A DNA stretch of 64,000 bases from Aristaeella lactis (lineage in GTDB: Bacteria > Bacillota > Clostridia > Christensenellales > Aristaeellaceae). The position numbers and the translations under genes are program-made. Shown in pieces: positions 27,757 to 36,339 of the stretch. Positions within the stretch are counted from its first letter, which is position 1, and each line of letters begins with the position of its first letter. The stretch lies in assembly GCF_018118585.1 (NCBI RefSeq), contig NZ_CP069421.1, forward strand, positions 868,001 to 932,000. The letters run 5' to 3'. The notes under the pieces are model-generated. The model saw only the letters and a program-made list of their open reading frames with translations, searched no databases and had not been told where the DNA came from.

Positions 27757-28125
27757 TTATCTGTAAAACATGCCGCCCGGCTGGAACGCGTTTGGGATAT
27801 ACAGGAATTCATCATCCCGAACTTCGATCACATCGAAGCGGATGGCGTGGTTCAGCATTTTATGCTGCATCAGGTAAAGCGTGGCAGCCCTGGCGATCCG
27901 CTGCTGTTTTCTGCGGTTCACGGACTCCAGCCCGCATCCGGGTCTGCCTGATATCCTTGTTTTAACCTCGACAAAAACAATGTAATCCTTATCGAGCATA
28001 ATCAGGTCAATTTCTCCGGCTTTGTTCCTGTACCTGCTTTCCTGCAGCCGCATTCCATAATGCTCTTCCAGCCAGACAGCAGCCATATCCTCGCCCAGCA
28101 GTCCGGTTTCATAGGTCATCTTCAT
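27757..28125 (-). CDS. yraN: YraN/UPF0102 endonuclease-like protein
   Basis: 122 residues. Restriction-endonuclease-like fold with the conserved GEDMAAVWLEEHYG, RNKAGEIDLIMLD and VFVEVKTR motifs; the Glu, Asp and ExK correspond to a PD-(D/E)xK-type site. The function is not firmly known. Start overlaps the rnhB stop (ATGA), the usual rnhB-yraN coupling. Confidence 0.95.
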   Translation of the reverse strand: MKMTYETGLLGEDMAAVWLEEHYGMRLQESRYRNKAGEIDLIMLDKDYIVFVEVKTRISGRPGCGLESVNRRKQQRIARAATLYLMQHKMLNHAIRFDVIEVRDDEFLYIPNAFQPGGMFYR

Positions 28126-28733
28126 ACAAAATGGGTGATAAAGCTCCTCCTGTGCTCGGGGCAGGGTCCGATTCGTTTTAAAGCGTCAGTATGTTCCTTT
28201 GTGCCGTATCCCTTATTCCTGGCAAATCCGTATTCAGGATACAGCTTATCCAGCTCCTTCATCTGCCGGTCCCGGATGACTTTGGCGACAATACTGGCCG
28301 CGGCGATGGAATAGGAGGTGGCGTCTCCCTTGATAATAGGGACTTCCCTTCCTTTCAGTCCAAGGCCGGTTACAGCGTCGATCAGGAAAATATCGGCAGG
28401 AACGGCTTCCGCAGCCTTCCGCATCGCTTTGCGGGTGGCTTCAAGAATATTGATCCTGTCGATCTCTTCCGGGCTCACTTCACCGATACCGACGTATAGG
28501 GCGCAGGACATGATCTCGTCAAAAACCTTTTCCCTGCGGCTTTCGCTCAGCTTTTTGCTGTCATCGATCCAGGGAATCAGGGGTTCTTCAGGCATGACAA
28601 CGCAGGCTGTCACCACATTACCGGCAAGCGGACCGCGTCCCACTTCATCCATGCCGGCTACAACCAGCCCGCCTTTGCGGTAATTTCTGTCAAATTCCAT
28701 CAGTTCGGCAGCATGAAGAGCTCTGTCAATCAT
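28122..28733 (-). CDS. rnhB: Ribonuclease HII
   Basis: 203 residues. Signature GMDEVGRGPLAG (Asp-Glu catalytic pair), DSKKLSE and FLIDAVTGL with the later carboxylates. It removes ribonucleotides from DNA. Overlaps the rbgA stop by eight bases. Together with rnhA this gives the genome both RNase H types within 15 kb. Confidence 0.97.
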   Translation of the reverse strand: MIDRALHAAELMEFDRNYRKGGLVVAGMDEVGRGPLAGNVVTACVVMPEEPLIPWIDDSKKLSESRREKVFDEIMSCALYVGIGEVSPEEIDRINILEATRKAMRKAAEAVPADIFLIDAVTGLGLKGREVPIIKGDATSYSIAAASIVAKVIRDRQMKELDKLYPEYGFARNKGYGTKEHTDALKRIGPCPEHRRSFITHFV

Positions 28734-29613
28734 TTATCTTATCCTCTTCCGTTTCGAATTCGGCAGGTTTTTCCAGCGTGATTCTCCCGAGCTTGCCTCC
28801 CCGGAATTCATCCAGTACAACGCTGCAGCAGCGGTCATAGTCCATTCTGCCGCCTTTCAGCAGCCAGCCTCTTCCCGTACATACGGCATCCAGGAGCTCA
28901 ACGCCTTTCAGACCTGTATCCTCAATATGGAATCTTTCCGCTACAGCGTCCGGAATAACGCTGCACAGATCCTCAAGAAGATGGATTGTCAGTTCAGCGG
29001 TATCAACAACGTCATCCTTGATGGATCCGATATAGCACAGCCTGCGCGCGGACAGCTGGTTATCCAGTCTGGGCCAGAGCAGTCCGGGGGTATCCAGCAG
29101 TTCCAGATAAGGGGAAACCTTTACCCACTGATTGCTTTTGGTGACCCCCGGACGATCACCGATCTGGGTAACAGAGCGTCCGTAAAGGCGGTTGATCAGT
29201 GTGCTTTTCCCGACATTGGGGATTCCTGTGATCATGGCCCTGACAGTTTTCCGGACGCCTTTTTCAAGGGCTTTATCCACAATCTCCTTTGTGGCCTTGT
29301 CAATCAGGCCCAGCGTTTCCTTGCCGTTCATTTTCGCGGCGTTAGTCAGGTGGGCTTCTGTTCCCTGCCTGCGGAAATACTGAATCCACAGATTGTTCAT
29401 ATTTGCGTCCGCCAGGTCAGATTTGTTTAGGAACAGGAGATGCCGCTTCCTGGATATCATGGAGGAAAGTTCCGGATTCCGGCTGGAATACGGCAGACGG
29501 GCGTCACATATTTCGATAATCAGGTCAATACGCTTGATGTGGTCCTGGAGAAGCCTTTTCGTTTTGGCCATATGCCCGGGATACCAGTTGATTTTAGCGT
29601 TCTGATCGCTCAT
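28726..29613 (-). CDS. rbgA: Ribosome biogenesis GTPase RbgA (YlqF)
   Basis: 295 residues. Circularly permuted GTPase: the G4 motif NKSDLAD precedes G1 [16 protein letters not shown], followed by DTPGLLWPR. N-terminal INWYPGHMAKTKR is the family hallmark. It acts late in 50S assembly, consistent with rplS being located upstream on the same strand in other Firmicutes (here about 4 kb away). ATG 29613 has GGAAG eight bases upstream; a longer frame to 29649 lacks a site. First gene of the ten-gene run. Confidence 0.95.
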   Translation of the reverse strand: MSDQNAKINWYPGHMAKTKRLLQDHIKRIDLIIEICDARLPYSSRNPELSSMISRKRHLLFLNKSDLADANMNNLWIQYFRRQGTEAHLTNAAKMNGKETLGLIDKATKEIVDKALEKGVRKTVRAMITGIPNVGKSTLINRLYGRSVTQIGDRPGVTKSNQWVKVSPYLELLDTPGLLWPRLDNQLSARRLCYIGSIKDDVVDTAELTIHLLEDLCSVIPDAVAERFHIEDTGLKGVELLDAVCTGRGWLLKGGRMDYDRCCSVVLDEFRGGKLGRITLEKPAEFETEEDKIND

Positions 29614-29753
29614 CGGAATCACTTCCTTTATTGCTTTATCATCTTTCATAAACCATTTATGGATATAATCTGTTTACGGGAACTGTCCGCAGATCCCTTC
29701 GCGCAGGCATAAACGATGCCCGTTTCATTCATGGCAAAAAAAATTACTTCATT

Positions 29754-29782
29754 ATATTATGCAAAAAAGAGATTTCAGTCAA
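29754..29782 (-). promoter_or_regulatory. Promoter of the rbgA-hslU run
   Basis: TTGACT (29777-29782), a 17-bp spacer and TAATAT (29754-29759), about 140 bp before rbgA. The leader between them has only a small hairpin (GGGCAT/ATGCCT) and no recognised riboswitch. Confidence 0.65.
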
Positions 29783-29814
29783 GGCGAACAAAACCGCCGA
29801 TGCGGCAGCTTCTG

Positions 29815-30456
29815 TCACATAAAAACAGCGGCCGAAGCGGCCGCCGCGTCATTCAGTCTGACAAATTCAAATTCATAGTGTCGTTCACCGTAGTTTTCCA
29901 GCCATTGGCAGATCGTTTCCTCGAAAGATTTCCGTATATCTTCCCATGCCCTGTCAGAATGCTCCTTTTCAGTAACATACTGTTCCCGGCATTTCATTTT
30001 CTGTTCGTTCAGAAGCGTTTCCACGCTTTTTTCAATCGCCTTGGAAAACAGGTTGTTTTTGTTGATCTCAAGGGCTTCGATCCCGTCATTCAGGATTTCC
30101 GGATCAGGCAGGGCAAATATGATCCGGTCGCTGTCTGTTGTCATAACGACCTTGCTCAGGTCTATTCCGATGCTCGCTGTATACCGGTACCGTATGGTGG
30201 TGGACCCTACGGTTCCGAAAATGATCACATTGGTTTTCGCTTCCAGGACGCCTTCCTCATCGATTGTGGTCACTTCAAGCCGTTTGCTGGATTCAAGCTT
30301 TTGCTCAAGAATAACGCTTTGCACCCTGATCTCCCCTGTCGCGTCGGGCAGCAGACGCCTGACAAGCGGCCTGACGAACGGCAGCAGAACAATGACCAGG
30401 ATAATAACAAGCGCTTTTGCGATAACAGAAGCAAACCATTTACCTGTTTTTTTCAT
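29815..30456 (-). CDS. DUF4230 family membrane-anchored protein
   Basis: 213 residues. An N-terminal membrane helix (about 10-30) is followed by an outside domain with RYRYTASIGIDLSKV and IIFALPDPEIL, which match my recollection of the DUF4230 family. The function is unknown. The last ~11 codons (DAAAASAAVFM) are encoded by the terminator hairpin itself. It sits 10 bp after the small membrane protein gene on the same strand. Confidence 0.7.
   Translation of the reverse strand: MKKTGKWFASVIAKALVIILVIVLLPFVRPLVRRLLPDATGEIRVQSVILEQKLESSKRLEVTTIDEEGVLEAKTNVIIFGTVGSTTIRYRYTASIGIDLSKVVMTTDSDRIIFALPDPEILNDGIEALEINKNNLFSKAIEKSVETLLNEQKMKCREQYVTEKEHSDRAWEDIRKSFEETICQWLENYGERHYEFEFVRLNDAAAASAAVFM
29821..29844 (-). 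terminator. Intrinsic terminator overlapping the 3' end of the DUF4230 gene
   Basis: A GCGGCCG/CGGCCGC stem with a CTT loop at 29828-29844, followed by TGTTTTT on the minus strand. The stem is translated as part of the protein's C-terminus, before the stop at 29815-29817. Confidence 0.85.
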
Positions 30457-30466
30457 AAGCGATTCC

Positions 30467-30631
30467 TCAGGACACCGTCAGCATGGCCAGCACGGGCATC
30501 ACGGCGTATGTGATCAGGAAATACAGCACCGTGATCATGCCGATAAGCATAAAAACCTTTGCAATAAAGGGAATACGGTGCCTTCTTTCCTCTCTGTGTT
30601 CATCAGGATGCGGTCTGAACGGTTTTCTCAC
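30467..30631 (-). CDS. Small single-span membrane protein
   Basis: 54 residues from GTG at 30631, with GGAAGGAAG about ten bases upstream. A basic N-terminus (about 1-22, many Arg/His) is followed by one hydrophobic helix (about 24-50). An in-frame ATG at 30688 would add 19 residues and overlap the DUF2461 gene. It lies between DUF2461 and DUF4230 genes with gaps of 28 and 10 bp, so the three probably form an operon. No family recognised. Confidence 0.55.
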   Translation of the reverse strand: MRKPFRPHPDEHREERRHRIPFIAKVFMLIGMITVLYFLITYAVMPVLAMLTVS

Positions 30632-30659
30632 GGTCAATTCACTTCCTTCCGGTGGGATA

Positions 30660-31355
30660 TCATTCTGTCCCGTCCTTCTGTATGTCATCCATACAGCCCC
30701 GGAGCAGTCTGTACATCGGTGCCATGGCAAGGAAATCTTTTCTGATTTCTTTGACTATTCTGTCTGAAAAAGCCCATTTCCAGTCCGGTTCATACCGGCT
30801 GATGTAGATTTCCTTTCCGGTATACCATTGCTTCAGCCGCTGCGGTATTTCAGGGGGTATATCCATTCTTTTATAGAATCTGCCGTTGAGCAGCAGGTGC
30901 CGTCCGGCCAGATTCATATCATCGATCAGGGCCAGGGTACCGTCCGGATTCGCTCTCATCCTTTTCCGGAAAAGATCCATCAGTTCCCTGTTTTCACCCC
31001 AGATGCCCATTCCCCAGCCCAGTCTGTCAGGACCGAACTCAAAATAATAGAAAAGGCTTTTATCCCTGGGTTCTGCGGCCCGTCTGAAAAGAAACCAGTG
31101 ATGATCGCGGTACGGGCTTTTATCCCTGGAAAACCGGGTGTCCCGGTGTATCCTGGAAAGGCATTTATAGGGTCTCGTTTCCATCAGCGGATCAATCTTC
31201 CGCATATCATCGGCAAGATCGTTGATCAGTTCGTAAAAAGGGGTCTGGACTGTTTCTACATAGCGGTCATGCTGCTCATGGAAATAGGTGCTGTTGTTAT
31301 GAAATTTCAGGTCCAGCAGAAACTGGATTGTTTCGTCGGTGAAGCCTGTAAACAT
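30660..31355 (-). CDS. DUF2461 (TIGR02453) family protein
   Basis: 231 residues. Matches the family pattern FxxFTxETIxFLxxLxxNN at the start, then RIHRDTRFSRDKSPYRDHHWFLF and later GWGMGIW. Cytoplasmic, no membrane segments. Function unknown. It follows the GH3 gene by about 30 bp on the same strand and may be transcribed with it. Confidence 0.85.
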   Translation of the reverse strand: MFTGFTDETIQFLLDLKFHNNSTYFHEQHDRYVETVQTPFYELINDLADDMRKIDPLMETRPYKCLSRIHRDTRFSRDKSPYRDHHWFLFRRAAEPRDKSLFYYFEFGPDRLGWGMGIWGENRELMDLFRKRMRANPDGTLALIDDMNLAGRHLLLNGRFYKRMDIPPEIPQRLKQWYTGKEIYISRYEPDWKWAFSDRIVKEIRKDFLAMAPMYRLLRGCMDDIQKDGTE

Positions 31356-31384
31356 TAAATCCTCCGAATAATGATGAAAATGGA

Positions 31385-33442
31385 TCAGAAACGGATCTCA
31401 ACCGTATCTCCGGCATTCTCAAAGCCCGGCTGGCCGAGACCGACATACAGGGTGCCGTGTTCCGCGGAAATCCTGTTGCCTTCACTGTTGATCACGGTGC
31501 GGGTGAAAGGATCCAGGGTTACGGAAACGGTTTTCGTTTCCCCGGGGTTCAGGCTGACACGCTGAAAACCGCAGAGCCTGGGATGAACAGGCGCAAAGGG
31601 ACTGTCACAGGCAGCGTATACCTGGATCAGAGCGTCGCCTGCCATGCTGCCCGTATTGCGGATCTCGGCGGATACGGTGAGATCATCCGCATCCGCTTTC
31701 AGAACTTCATAGGTGGTGTAGCTCAGTCCGTGACCGAAGGGATACAGCGGTTTACCTGTAAAGTAGCGGTAGGTTCTGTTTTCCATGCTGTAATCTTCAA
31801 AATCAGGAAGATCGTCAATGCTTTGATAGAATGTCAGCGGAAGATGTCCGCTGAAGTTCTTTTCGCCGAAAAGCAGTTCCGCCAGGGCGGTACCGCCGGC
31901 CTGCCCCGGATACCAGGTAAATACTTTCGCGTTTCCGCCGGGCACGTTCAGGCTGGAGCCAGCGGTAACAACGGTAATAAGTTTCCTGGCGCTCATTTCG
32001 AGAACATCCAGAAGCCTGCGCTGTGATTCAGGAATCAGCAGGTCTTTTTTATCCCCGCTGAAATATTCATTACCGGTATCCCCTTCCTCGCCTTCCAGAC
32101 CCGCGTCCAGCCCGACGCATGCGATCGTAACATCCGCGGCTTCCGCGTACATAGCAGCTTCGGCCAGCCTGTCGTCAGCCTGCGCCAGGCCGGATGTCCT
32201 GTCTTTGAACAGATGACAGCCAAGGCTGTACAGAACACGGATACCATGTTTCCTGCCGTAATCCCGCAGGCCTTCCAGGAAAGTGACATACCGGCTGCTT
32301 GTGCCGTTATAGTTCCCCTCAAGCGCGGGAATGCTGTCAGCGTTCGGACCAATTACCGCAATGGTTTTGATACTTTGCGGATCCAGGGGCAGGATGCCGT
32401 CATTCTCCAGCAGCACCATGCTTTTTTCAGCGGCTTCCAGGGCAAGAGCGGCATGCTCGTCTGTATCGTTATCCGTAACGGGAATGCTGTCATATTCACA
32501 GTCATCCGCAAACAGACCGAGCAGGAATCTTGTAGTAAACAGCCGTTCACAGGCGGTGGTGATGTCTTCTTCGGTAACCAGGCCTTCCTGTAAGGCTTCC
32601 AGGATATGAAGATAAGTGTTGCCGCAGTTCAGGTCGCAGCCATTTTTTATCGCCAGTGCTGCGCTTTCGGGTGCTGTCGCGGTCACCTTGTGGTTAACAT
32701 GGAAATCACGGATGGCCCAGCAGTCACTGACCACGTGTCCACGGAAACCCCATTTGTCTCTCAGTGTCTTTTTCAGCAGGGTTTCACTGCCGCAGGCCGG
32801 TTCACCGTTGACACGGTTGTAGGCGCCCATCACGGACTCGACTTCCGCTTCCCTGACAGTGGCTTCAAACGCGGCCAGGTAGGTTTCATTCATATCTTTG
32901 GCATTCACGCGGGCATCAAACTGGTGCCTGACGGCTTCCGGCCCGGAATGAACAGCGAAATGCTTGCTGCACGCCGCGGTTTTCAGGTATTTTCCGCTGC
33001 CCTGCAGTCCTTTGATGAAGCGGATGCCGAGCCTGGAAGTCAGATAGGGATCCTCTCCGTAGGTTTCATGTCCCCGTCCCCAGCGCGGGTCACGAAAAAT
33101 GTTGATGTTCGGGCTCCAGACGGTCAGGCCTTTATAGATATCCCTGTCTCCGTGGCTGCTTTGTCCGTTGTATTTTGCCCTCGCCTCATCCGAAATAACG
33201 TCAGCGATTTTCTCCTGAAGGTCCTCATCAAACATGGCAGCCAGGCCGATGGCCTGCGGAAAAACCGTGGCGGTACCGGCACGGGCAACACCGTGAAGCA
33301 CTTCATTCCACCAGTTATAGGCGGGAATTCCAAGCCTCGGGATCGCGGGTGCGTCATATTTCAGCTGAGAGGCTTTCTCCTCAAGCGTCATGCGGCTTAC
33401 CAGCTCTTTGGCTTTGGATGCTGCTTCGGTTCTGTCTCTCAT
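31385..33442 (-). CDS. Glycoside hydrolase family 3 (beta-xylosidase/beta-glucosidase-like)
   Basis: 685 residues. N-terminal GH3 barrel with NWWNEVLHGVAR, KHFAVHSGPE and the nucleophile Asp in GHVVSDCWAIRD. The alpha/beta sandwich follows (ENDGILPL, GPNAD), then a C-terminal fibronectin-III-like domain (YPFGHGLSYTTY). The NWWNE..HGVAR form is typical of xylosidase/arabinosidase-type members. There is no signal peptide, so it acts on imported oligosaccharides. ATG 33442 has AAGGAG nine bases upstream; the ATG six codons earlier does not. An operator-like palindrome overlaps its promoter. Confidence 0.92.
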   Translation of the reverse strand: MRDRTEAASKAKELVSRMTLEEKASQLKYDAPAIPRLGIPAYNWWNEVLHGVARAGTATVFPQAIGLAAMFDEDLQEKIADVISDEARAKYNGQSSHGDRDIYKGLTVWSPNINIFRDPRWGRGHETYGEDPYLTSRLGIRFIKGLQGSGKYLKTAACSKHFAVHSGPEAVRHQFDARVNAKDMNETYLAAFEATVREAEVESVMGAYNRVNGEPACGSETLLKKTLRDKWGFRGHVVSDCWAIRDFHVNHKVTATAPESAALAIKNGCDLNCGNTYLHILEALQEGLVTEEDITTACERLFTTRFLLGLFADDCEYDSIPVTDNDTDEHAALALEAAEKSMVLLENDGILPLDPQSIKTIAVIGPNADSIPALEGNYNGTSSRYVTFLEGLRDYGRKHGIRVLYSLGCHLFKDRTSGLAQADDRLAEAAMYAEAADVTIACVGLDAGLEGEEGDTGNEYFSGDKKDLLIPESQRRLLDVLEMSARKLITVVTAGSSLNVPGGNAKVFTWYPGQAGGTALAELLFGEKNFSGHLPLTFYQSIDDLPDFEDYSMENRTYRYFTGKPLYPFGHGLSYTTYEVLKADADDLTVSAEIRNTGSMAGDALIQVYAACDSPFAPVHPRLCGFQRVSLNPGETKTVSVTLDPFTRTVINSEGNRISAEHGTLYVGLGQPGFENAGDTVEIRF

Positions 33443-33478
33443 GGGATTAATCTCCTTCATCTGTCAATAATATATCTT

Positions 33479-33506
33479 ATTATATTTCAACAATCCATCT
33501 GTTGAA
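33479..33506 (-). promoter_or_regulatory. GH3 promoter with overlapping operator-like palindrome
   Basis: TTCAAC (33501-33506), a 16-bp spacer and TATAAT (33479-33484). The exact inverted repeat TTCAACA-N7-TGTTGAA (33486-33506) covers the -35 box and spacer. That position fits a repressor site responding to the sugar substrate. Confidence 0.6.
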
Positions 33507-33537
33507 TCCTTCTCTGTGAGGGAACTGAACCAAAAAC

Positions 33538-33566
33538 AAAAAAACTGCTGCACTGCAGCAGTTTTT
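33538..33566. terminator. Bidirectional terminator between rplS and the GH3 gene
   Basis: CTGCTG/CAGCAG stem with flanking A and T runs on both sides (33541-33565). It ends the rplS transcript. Confidence 0.85.
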
Positions 33567-33576
33567 AGAGCACAAA

Positions 33577-33927
33577 TCAGACGCGCTTGACTTCCTTGAT
33601 CTTGGCCGCTTTGCCCTGACGTTCACGCAGGTAGTACAGCTTAGCACGGCGGACCTTACCGCGGCGGATCAGTTCAACGTGATCCACACGGGGAGAATGG
33701 ATCGGGAAAGTACGTTCCACGCCAATACCGTAGGATACGCGGCGAACAGTGAATGTTTCACGGATTCCGCCGTTGCGCTTGGCGATAACGGTTCCTTCGA
33801 AAGCCTGCAGACGTTCACGGTTGCCTTCAACAACCTTAACCCATACACGCACGGTATCACCGACGTTGATTTCGGGCAGATCGCTGCGAATCTGTTTTGC
33901 TTCGATAGAGCGGATAATTTCGTTCAT
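33577..33927 (-). CDS. rplS: 50S ribosomal protein L19
   Basis: 116 residues, the standard length. Diagnostic segments are [37 protein letters not shown] and a basic C-terminus with [15 protein letters not shown]19 lies at the 30S-50S interface. AAGGAGG eight bases before the ATG. Codon use is strongly biased, as expected of a highly expressed gene. Confidence 0.98.
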   Translation of the reverse strand: MNEIIRSIEAKQIRSDLPEINVGDTVRVWVKVVEGNRERLQAFEGTVIAKRNGGIRETFTVRRVSYGIGVERTFPIHSPRVDHVELIRRGKVRRAKLYYLRERQGKAAKIKEVKRV

Positions 33928-34057
33928 GGTTTGTGCCTCCTTCCCTCATAGACGTTCGTGACCCGGCGGTTCATCCGAACGGATGAATCATATTACTCCG
34001 GACAGAGGACCGTCCGCATAACATATGAACTATATCACAATAGTCAACCGCGTGCAA
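33928..34057 (-). promoter_or_regulatory. rplS promoter and structured leader (possible L19 leader)
   Basis: TTGCAC (34052-34057), a 17-bp spacer and TATAGT (34029-34034) give a ~95-nt leader. The leader has two hairpins: CGGAC/GTCCG (33999-34016) and an 8-bp TTCATCCG/CGGATGAA (33970-33987). Firmicutes rplS leaders are known to carry an autoregulatory L19-binding structure; the match here is by position and two stems only. Confidence 0.5.
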
Positions 34058-34068
34058 GAGTTTTTTTC

Positions 34069-35079
34069 TTACAGGTCAATAAATTTCTCAAATTCTGGCA
34101 GTATGCCGATTCCGTCCGGATAATGCGCCGCGAACTGCGGGATCGCGTGCGACGGAAAACTGTTCCCTTCAATAAAGGTGGGGCCGTTTTCAGTGATGGC
34201 CACGTCCCATGCGATGAAACGCATCTGTGGTATCTTCTGAGCCGCTTCAAGGCACATCTGTTTCGCTTCGTTCCAGAAGGGAATCTGGAAACCGATGATG
34301 CTGGTATCTGTCATCGGATGCTTGATAAACGTGTTCCCCTGCTTGTCAGCGCCTACCGTGCATAGTTTCCCCGTATCCAGATTGATCCTGGAAGCCATAC
34401 CGCCGCAGTCCACGTTGTCCATCACGCGTCCGTTGCCGATCCGCAGGAAGGCATATACAATCCCCTGCTGCTTGTCGCCCAGCAGTGTGGCGATACGGCA
34501 GGTATTGACGGAAGTCGGGCACAGGGAAGCCATTTTCGGATGCTGAATGACGATCTCTTCCAGGATACCGATGCCGTCTTTCTTCAGCCTGGCCAGGAAT
34601 GCTTCCGGTCCGTCCTTCCAGTCGTCCTCGGAATACTTCTGGATGCCGGCGCCGCTGGATCCTTCCAGGGGCTTGCCGATCAGTTCGTGGAAACTCCTGC
34701 AGAGCGCGTAAACATCTTCTGTGGATGTGTTGTCATCAATCCGGATCCACCTGCGCGGAATCCATTGCTTAAAGAATTCGTTGAATTCCGCTTTGTCATC
34801 AAATGTATGCCAGTATTCCTTCGGATTCATCCTGCGGACAATATCGTTGGAAATACCGCGCGTGATGACCGTTTTGCGCTGTTCATCGTTCAGCTTGTAC
34901 ATCTGCGCGATTTTGTAGTCAATATAACCCGCGTTGTATTTGATGCCGCATTTGAGCATATCGGCCAGAAGCCACAGCCTTCCCTTCCCGCTGCGTTTTT
35001 TCAGCAGGCCGGTTGTTTTCCACATGGCTTTCCAGTCCATTTTTTTCAGGCGGTTCCAGAAATACTGAATACGTGACAT
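34069..35079 (-). CDS. Sugar-transfer-associated ATP-grasp protein
   Basis: 336 residues. The ATP-grasp core (about 95-330) shows KPLEGSSGAGIQ (ATP-binding loop), EEIVIQHP, the arginine-bearing TCRIATL, and IAWDVAITENGPTFIEGN (metal-binding Glu/Asn). This fits the ATP-grasp family often found in polysaccharide clusters. The substrate is unknown, and here no glycan cluster surrounds it. It lies 18 bp after ychF on the same strand and is probably co-transcribed. Confidence 0.8.
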   Translation of the reverse strand: MSRIQYFWNRLKKMDWKAMWKTTGLLKKRSGKGRLWLLADMLKCGIKYNAGYIDYKIAQMYKLNDEQRKTVITRGISNDIVRRMNPKEYWHTFDDKAEFNEFFKQWIPRRWIRIDDNTSTEDVYALCRSFHELIGKPLEGSSGAGIQKYSEDDWKDGPEAFLARLKKDGIGILEEIVIQHPKMASLCPTSVNTCRIATLLGDKQQGIVYAFLRIGNGRVMDNVDCGGMASRINLDTGKLCTVGADKQGNTFIKHPMTDTSIIGFQIPFWNEAKQMCLEAAQKIPQMRFIAWDVAITENGPTFIEGNSFPSHAIPQFAAHYPDGIGILPEFEKFIDL

Positions 35080-35097
35080 GATAACTCGATCCCTTCT

Positions 35098-36195
35098 TTA
35101 TACATTGAACCGGAACAGGGTGATATCTCCGTCTTTCATCACATAATCCTTGCCCTCGCTGCGGACCAGGCCCTTTTCCCTGCAGGCAGCCATGCTGCCC
35201 AGTTCCGCCAGGGTGTCAAAGGGAACGATCTCCGCGCGGATAAATCCTTTTTCAAAATCCGTATGGATTTTTCCGGCGGCCTGCGGTGCTTTGGTTCCTT
35301 TTACAATCGTCCAGGCACGGCATTCATCCTCACCTGCTGTCAGGAAAGAGATCAGTCCCAGGAGCCGGTAGCTGGCGGTAATCAGCCGGTCCAGTCCGCT
35401 TTCGCCGATGCCCAGTTCCTCCAGGAATTCATTCTTTTCATCGGGTCCCATGGAGGCGATATCCTGTTCAATGGCAGCGGAGATCACAATAACCTCAGCG
35501 TTTTCGGCTTCGGCGATCTTCCGTACCTGGTTGACATAATCATTCTCTGTATCGTCTTTGCCAAGATCATCCTCAGATATGTTGGCTGCGTAGATGACAG
35601 GCTTGGTCGTCAGCAGGAACCAGCTCGTCAGGATCTGCTTTTCATCATCATCGCACTCCAGGGTGCGGGCGGGTTTCCCGCTCTCAAGATGCGCGTACAG
35701 GCGGTCGGCCAGTTCTGCTTCGGCACCCGCTTTTTTATCTCCGCCGCGGAAGCTTTTTTCCGCTTTGTCTTTTCTTTTCTGTACGGTTTCCATATCGGCG
35801 AAGATCAGTTCCAGGTTTATGGTTTCAATATCCCTGGCCGGATCCACTGAACCATCCACATGAATGATGTTATCGTCATCAAAACACCGGACCACATGCA
35901 CAATGGCATCCACTTCCCGGATATGGGAAAGGAATTTGTTGCCCAGTCCCTCGCCCCGGCTTGCGCCTTTCACAAGTCCGGCAATATCAACAAATTCGAT
36001 GGTGGTGGGTGTCACCTTTTTCGGATGGTACATATCGGCAAGGACGTTGAGACGGGGATCCGGAACAAGCACAACGCCGGTATTGGGCTCAATGGTGCAG
36101 AACGGATAGTTTTCCGCCTGGGCTCCCGCGTTTGTGATCGCGTTGAATAATGTGCTTTTGCCGACATTGGGAAGACCAACAACACCTAATTTCAT
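35098..36195 (-). CDS. ychF: Ribosome-associated ATPase YchF
   Basis: 365 residues, family length. Obg-like G domain with [11 protein letters not shown]; the G4 motif is the YchF-type variant rather than NKxD, in the segment [12 protein letters not shown], which explains ATP preference. C-terminal TGS-like domain with [35 protein letters not shown] about 13 bases before the ATG, own promoter upstream. Confidence 0.97.
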   Translation of the reverse strand: MKLGVVGLPNVGKSTLFNAITNAGAQAENYPFCTIEPNTGVVLVPDPRLNVLADMYHPKKVTPTTIEFVDIAGLVKGASRGEGLGNKFLSHIREVDAIVHVVRCFDDDNIIHVDGSVDPARDIETINLELIFADMETVQKRKDKAEKSFRGGDKKAGAEAELADRLYAHLESGKPARTLECDDDEKQILTSWFLLTTKPVIYAANISEDDLGKDDTENDYVNQVRKIAEAENAEVIVISAAIEQDIASMGPDEKNEFLEELGIGESGLDRLITASYRLLGLISFLTAGEDECRAWTIVKGTKAPQAAGKIHTDFEKGFIRAEIVPFDTLAELGSMAACREKGLVRSEGKDYVMKDGDITLFRFNV

Positions 36196-36250
36196 ATGAA
36201 AGGCTACACTCCTTACAAACTAACGATATTTCCTGCATATCCGGCAAAAA

Positions 36251-36279
36251 ATTATATCTGTTTGCTTGTGTTCAGTCAA
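36251..36279 (-). promoter_or_regulatory. Promoter of ychF
   Basis: TTGACT (36274-36279), a 17-bp spacer and TATAAT (36251-36256). Confidence 0.75.
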
Positions 36280-36282
36280 GCT

Positions 36283-36310
36283 TTGCAAAGTTTATCCCTT
36301 ATGGTAGAAT
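36283..36310 (+). promoter_or_regulatory. Promoter of uppP
   Basis: TTGCAA (36283-36288), a 16-bp spacer and TAGAAT (36305-36310). It is nearly back to back with the ychF promoter. Confidence 0.6.
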
Positions 36311-36339
36311 AAAATGATTTTATCTGTGGAGGCTTTTTT

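Noticed and set aside
29646-29732. 28-codon leader frame ending in an ATGA at the alternative rbgA start
   Set aside because: No Shine-Dalgarno site and no codon run typical of attenuators; probably chance.
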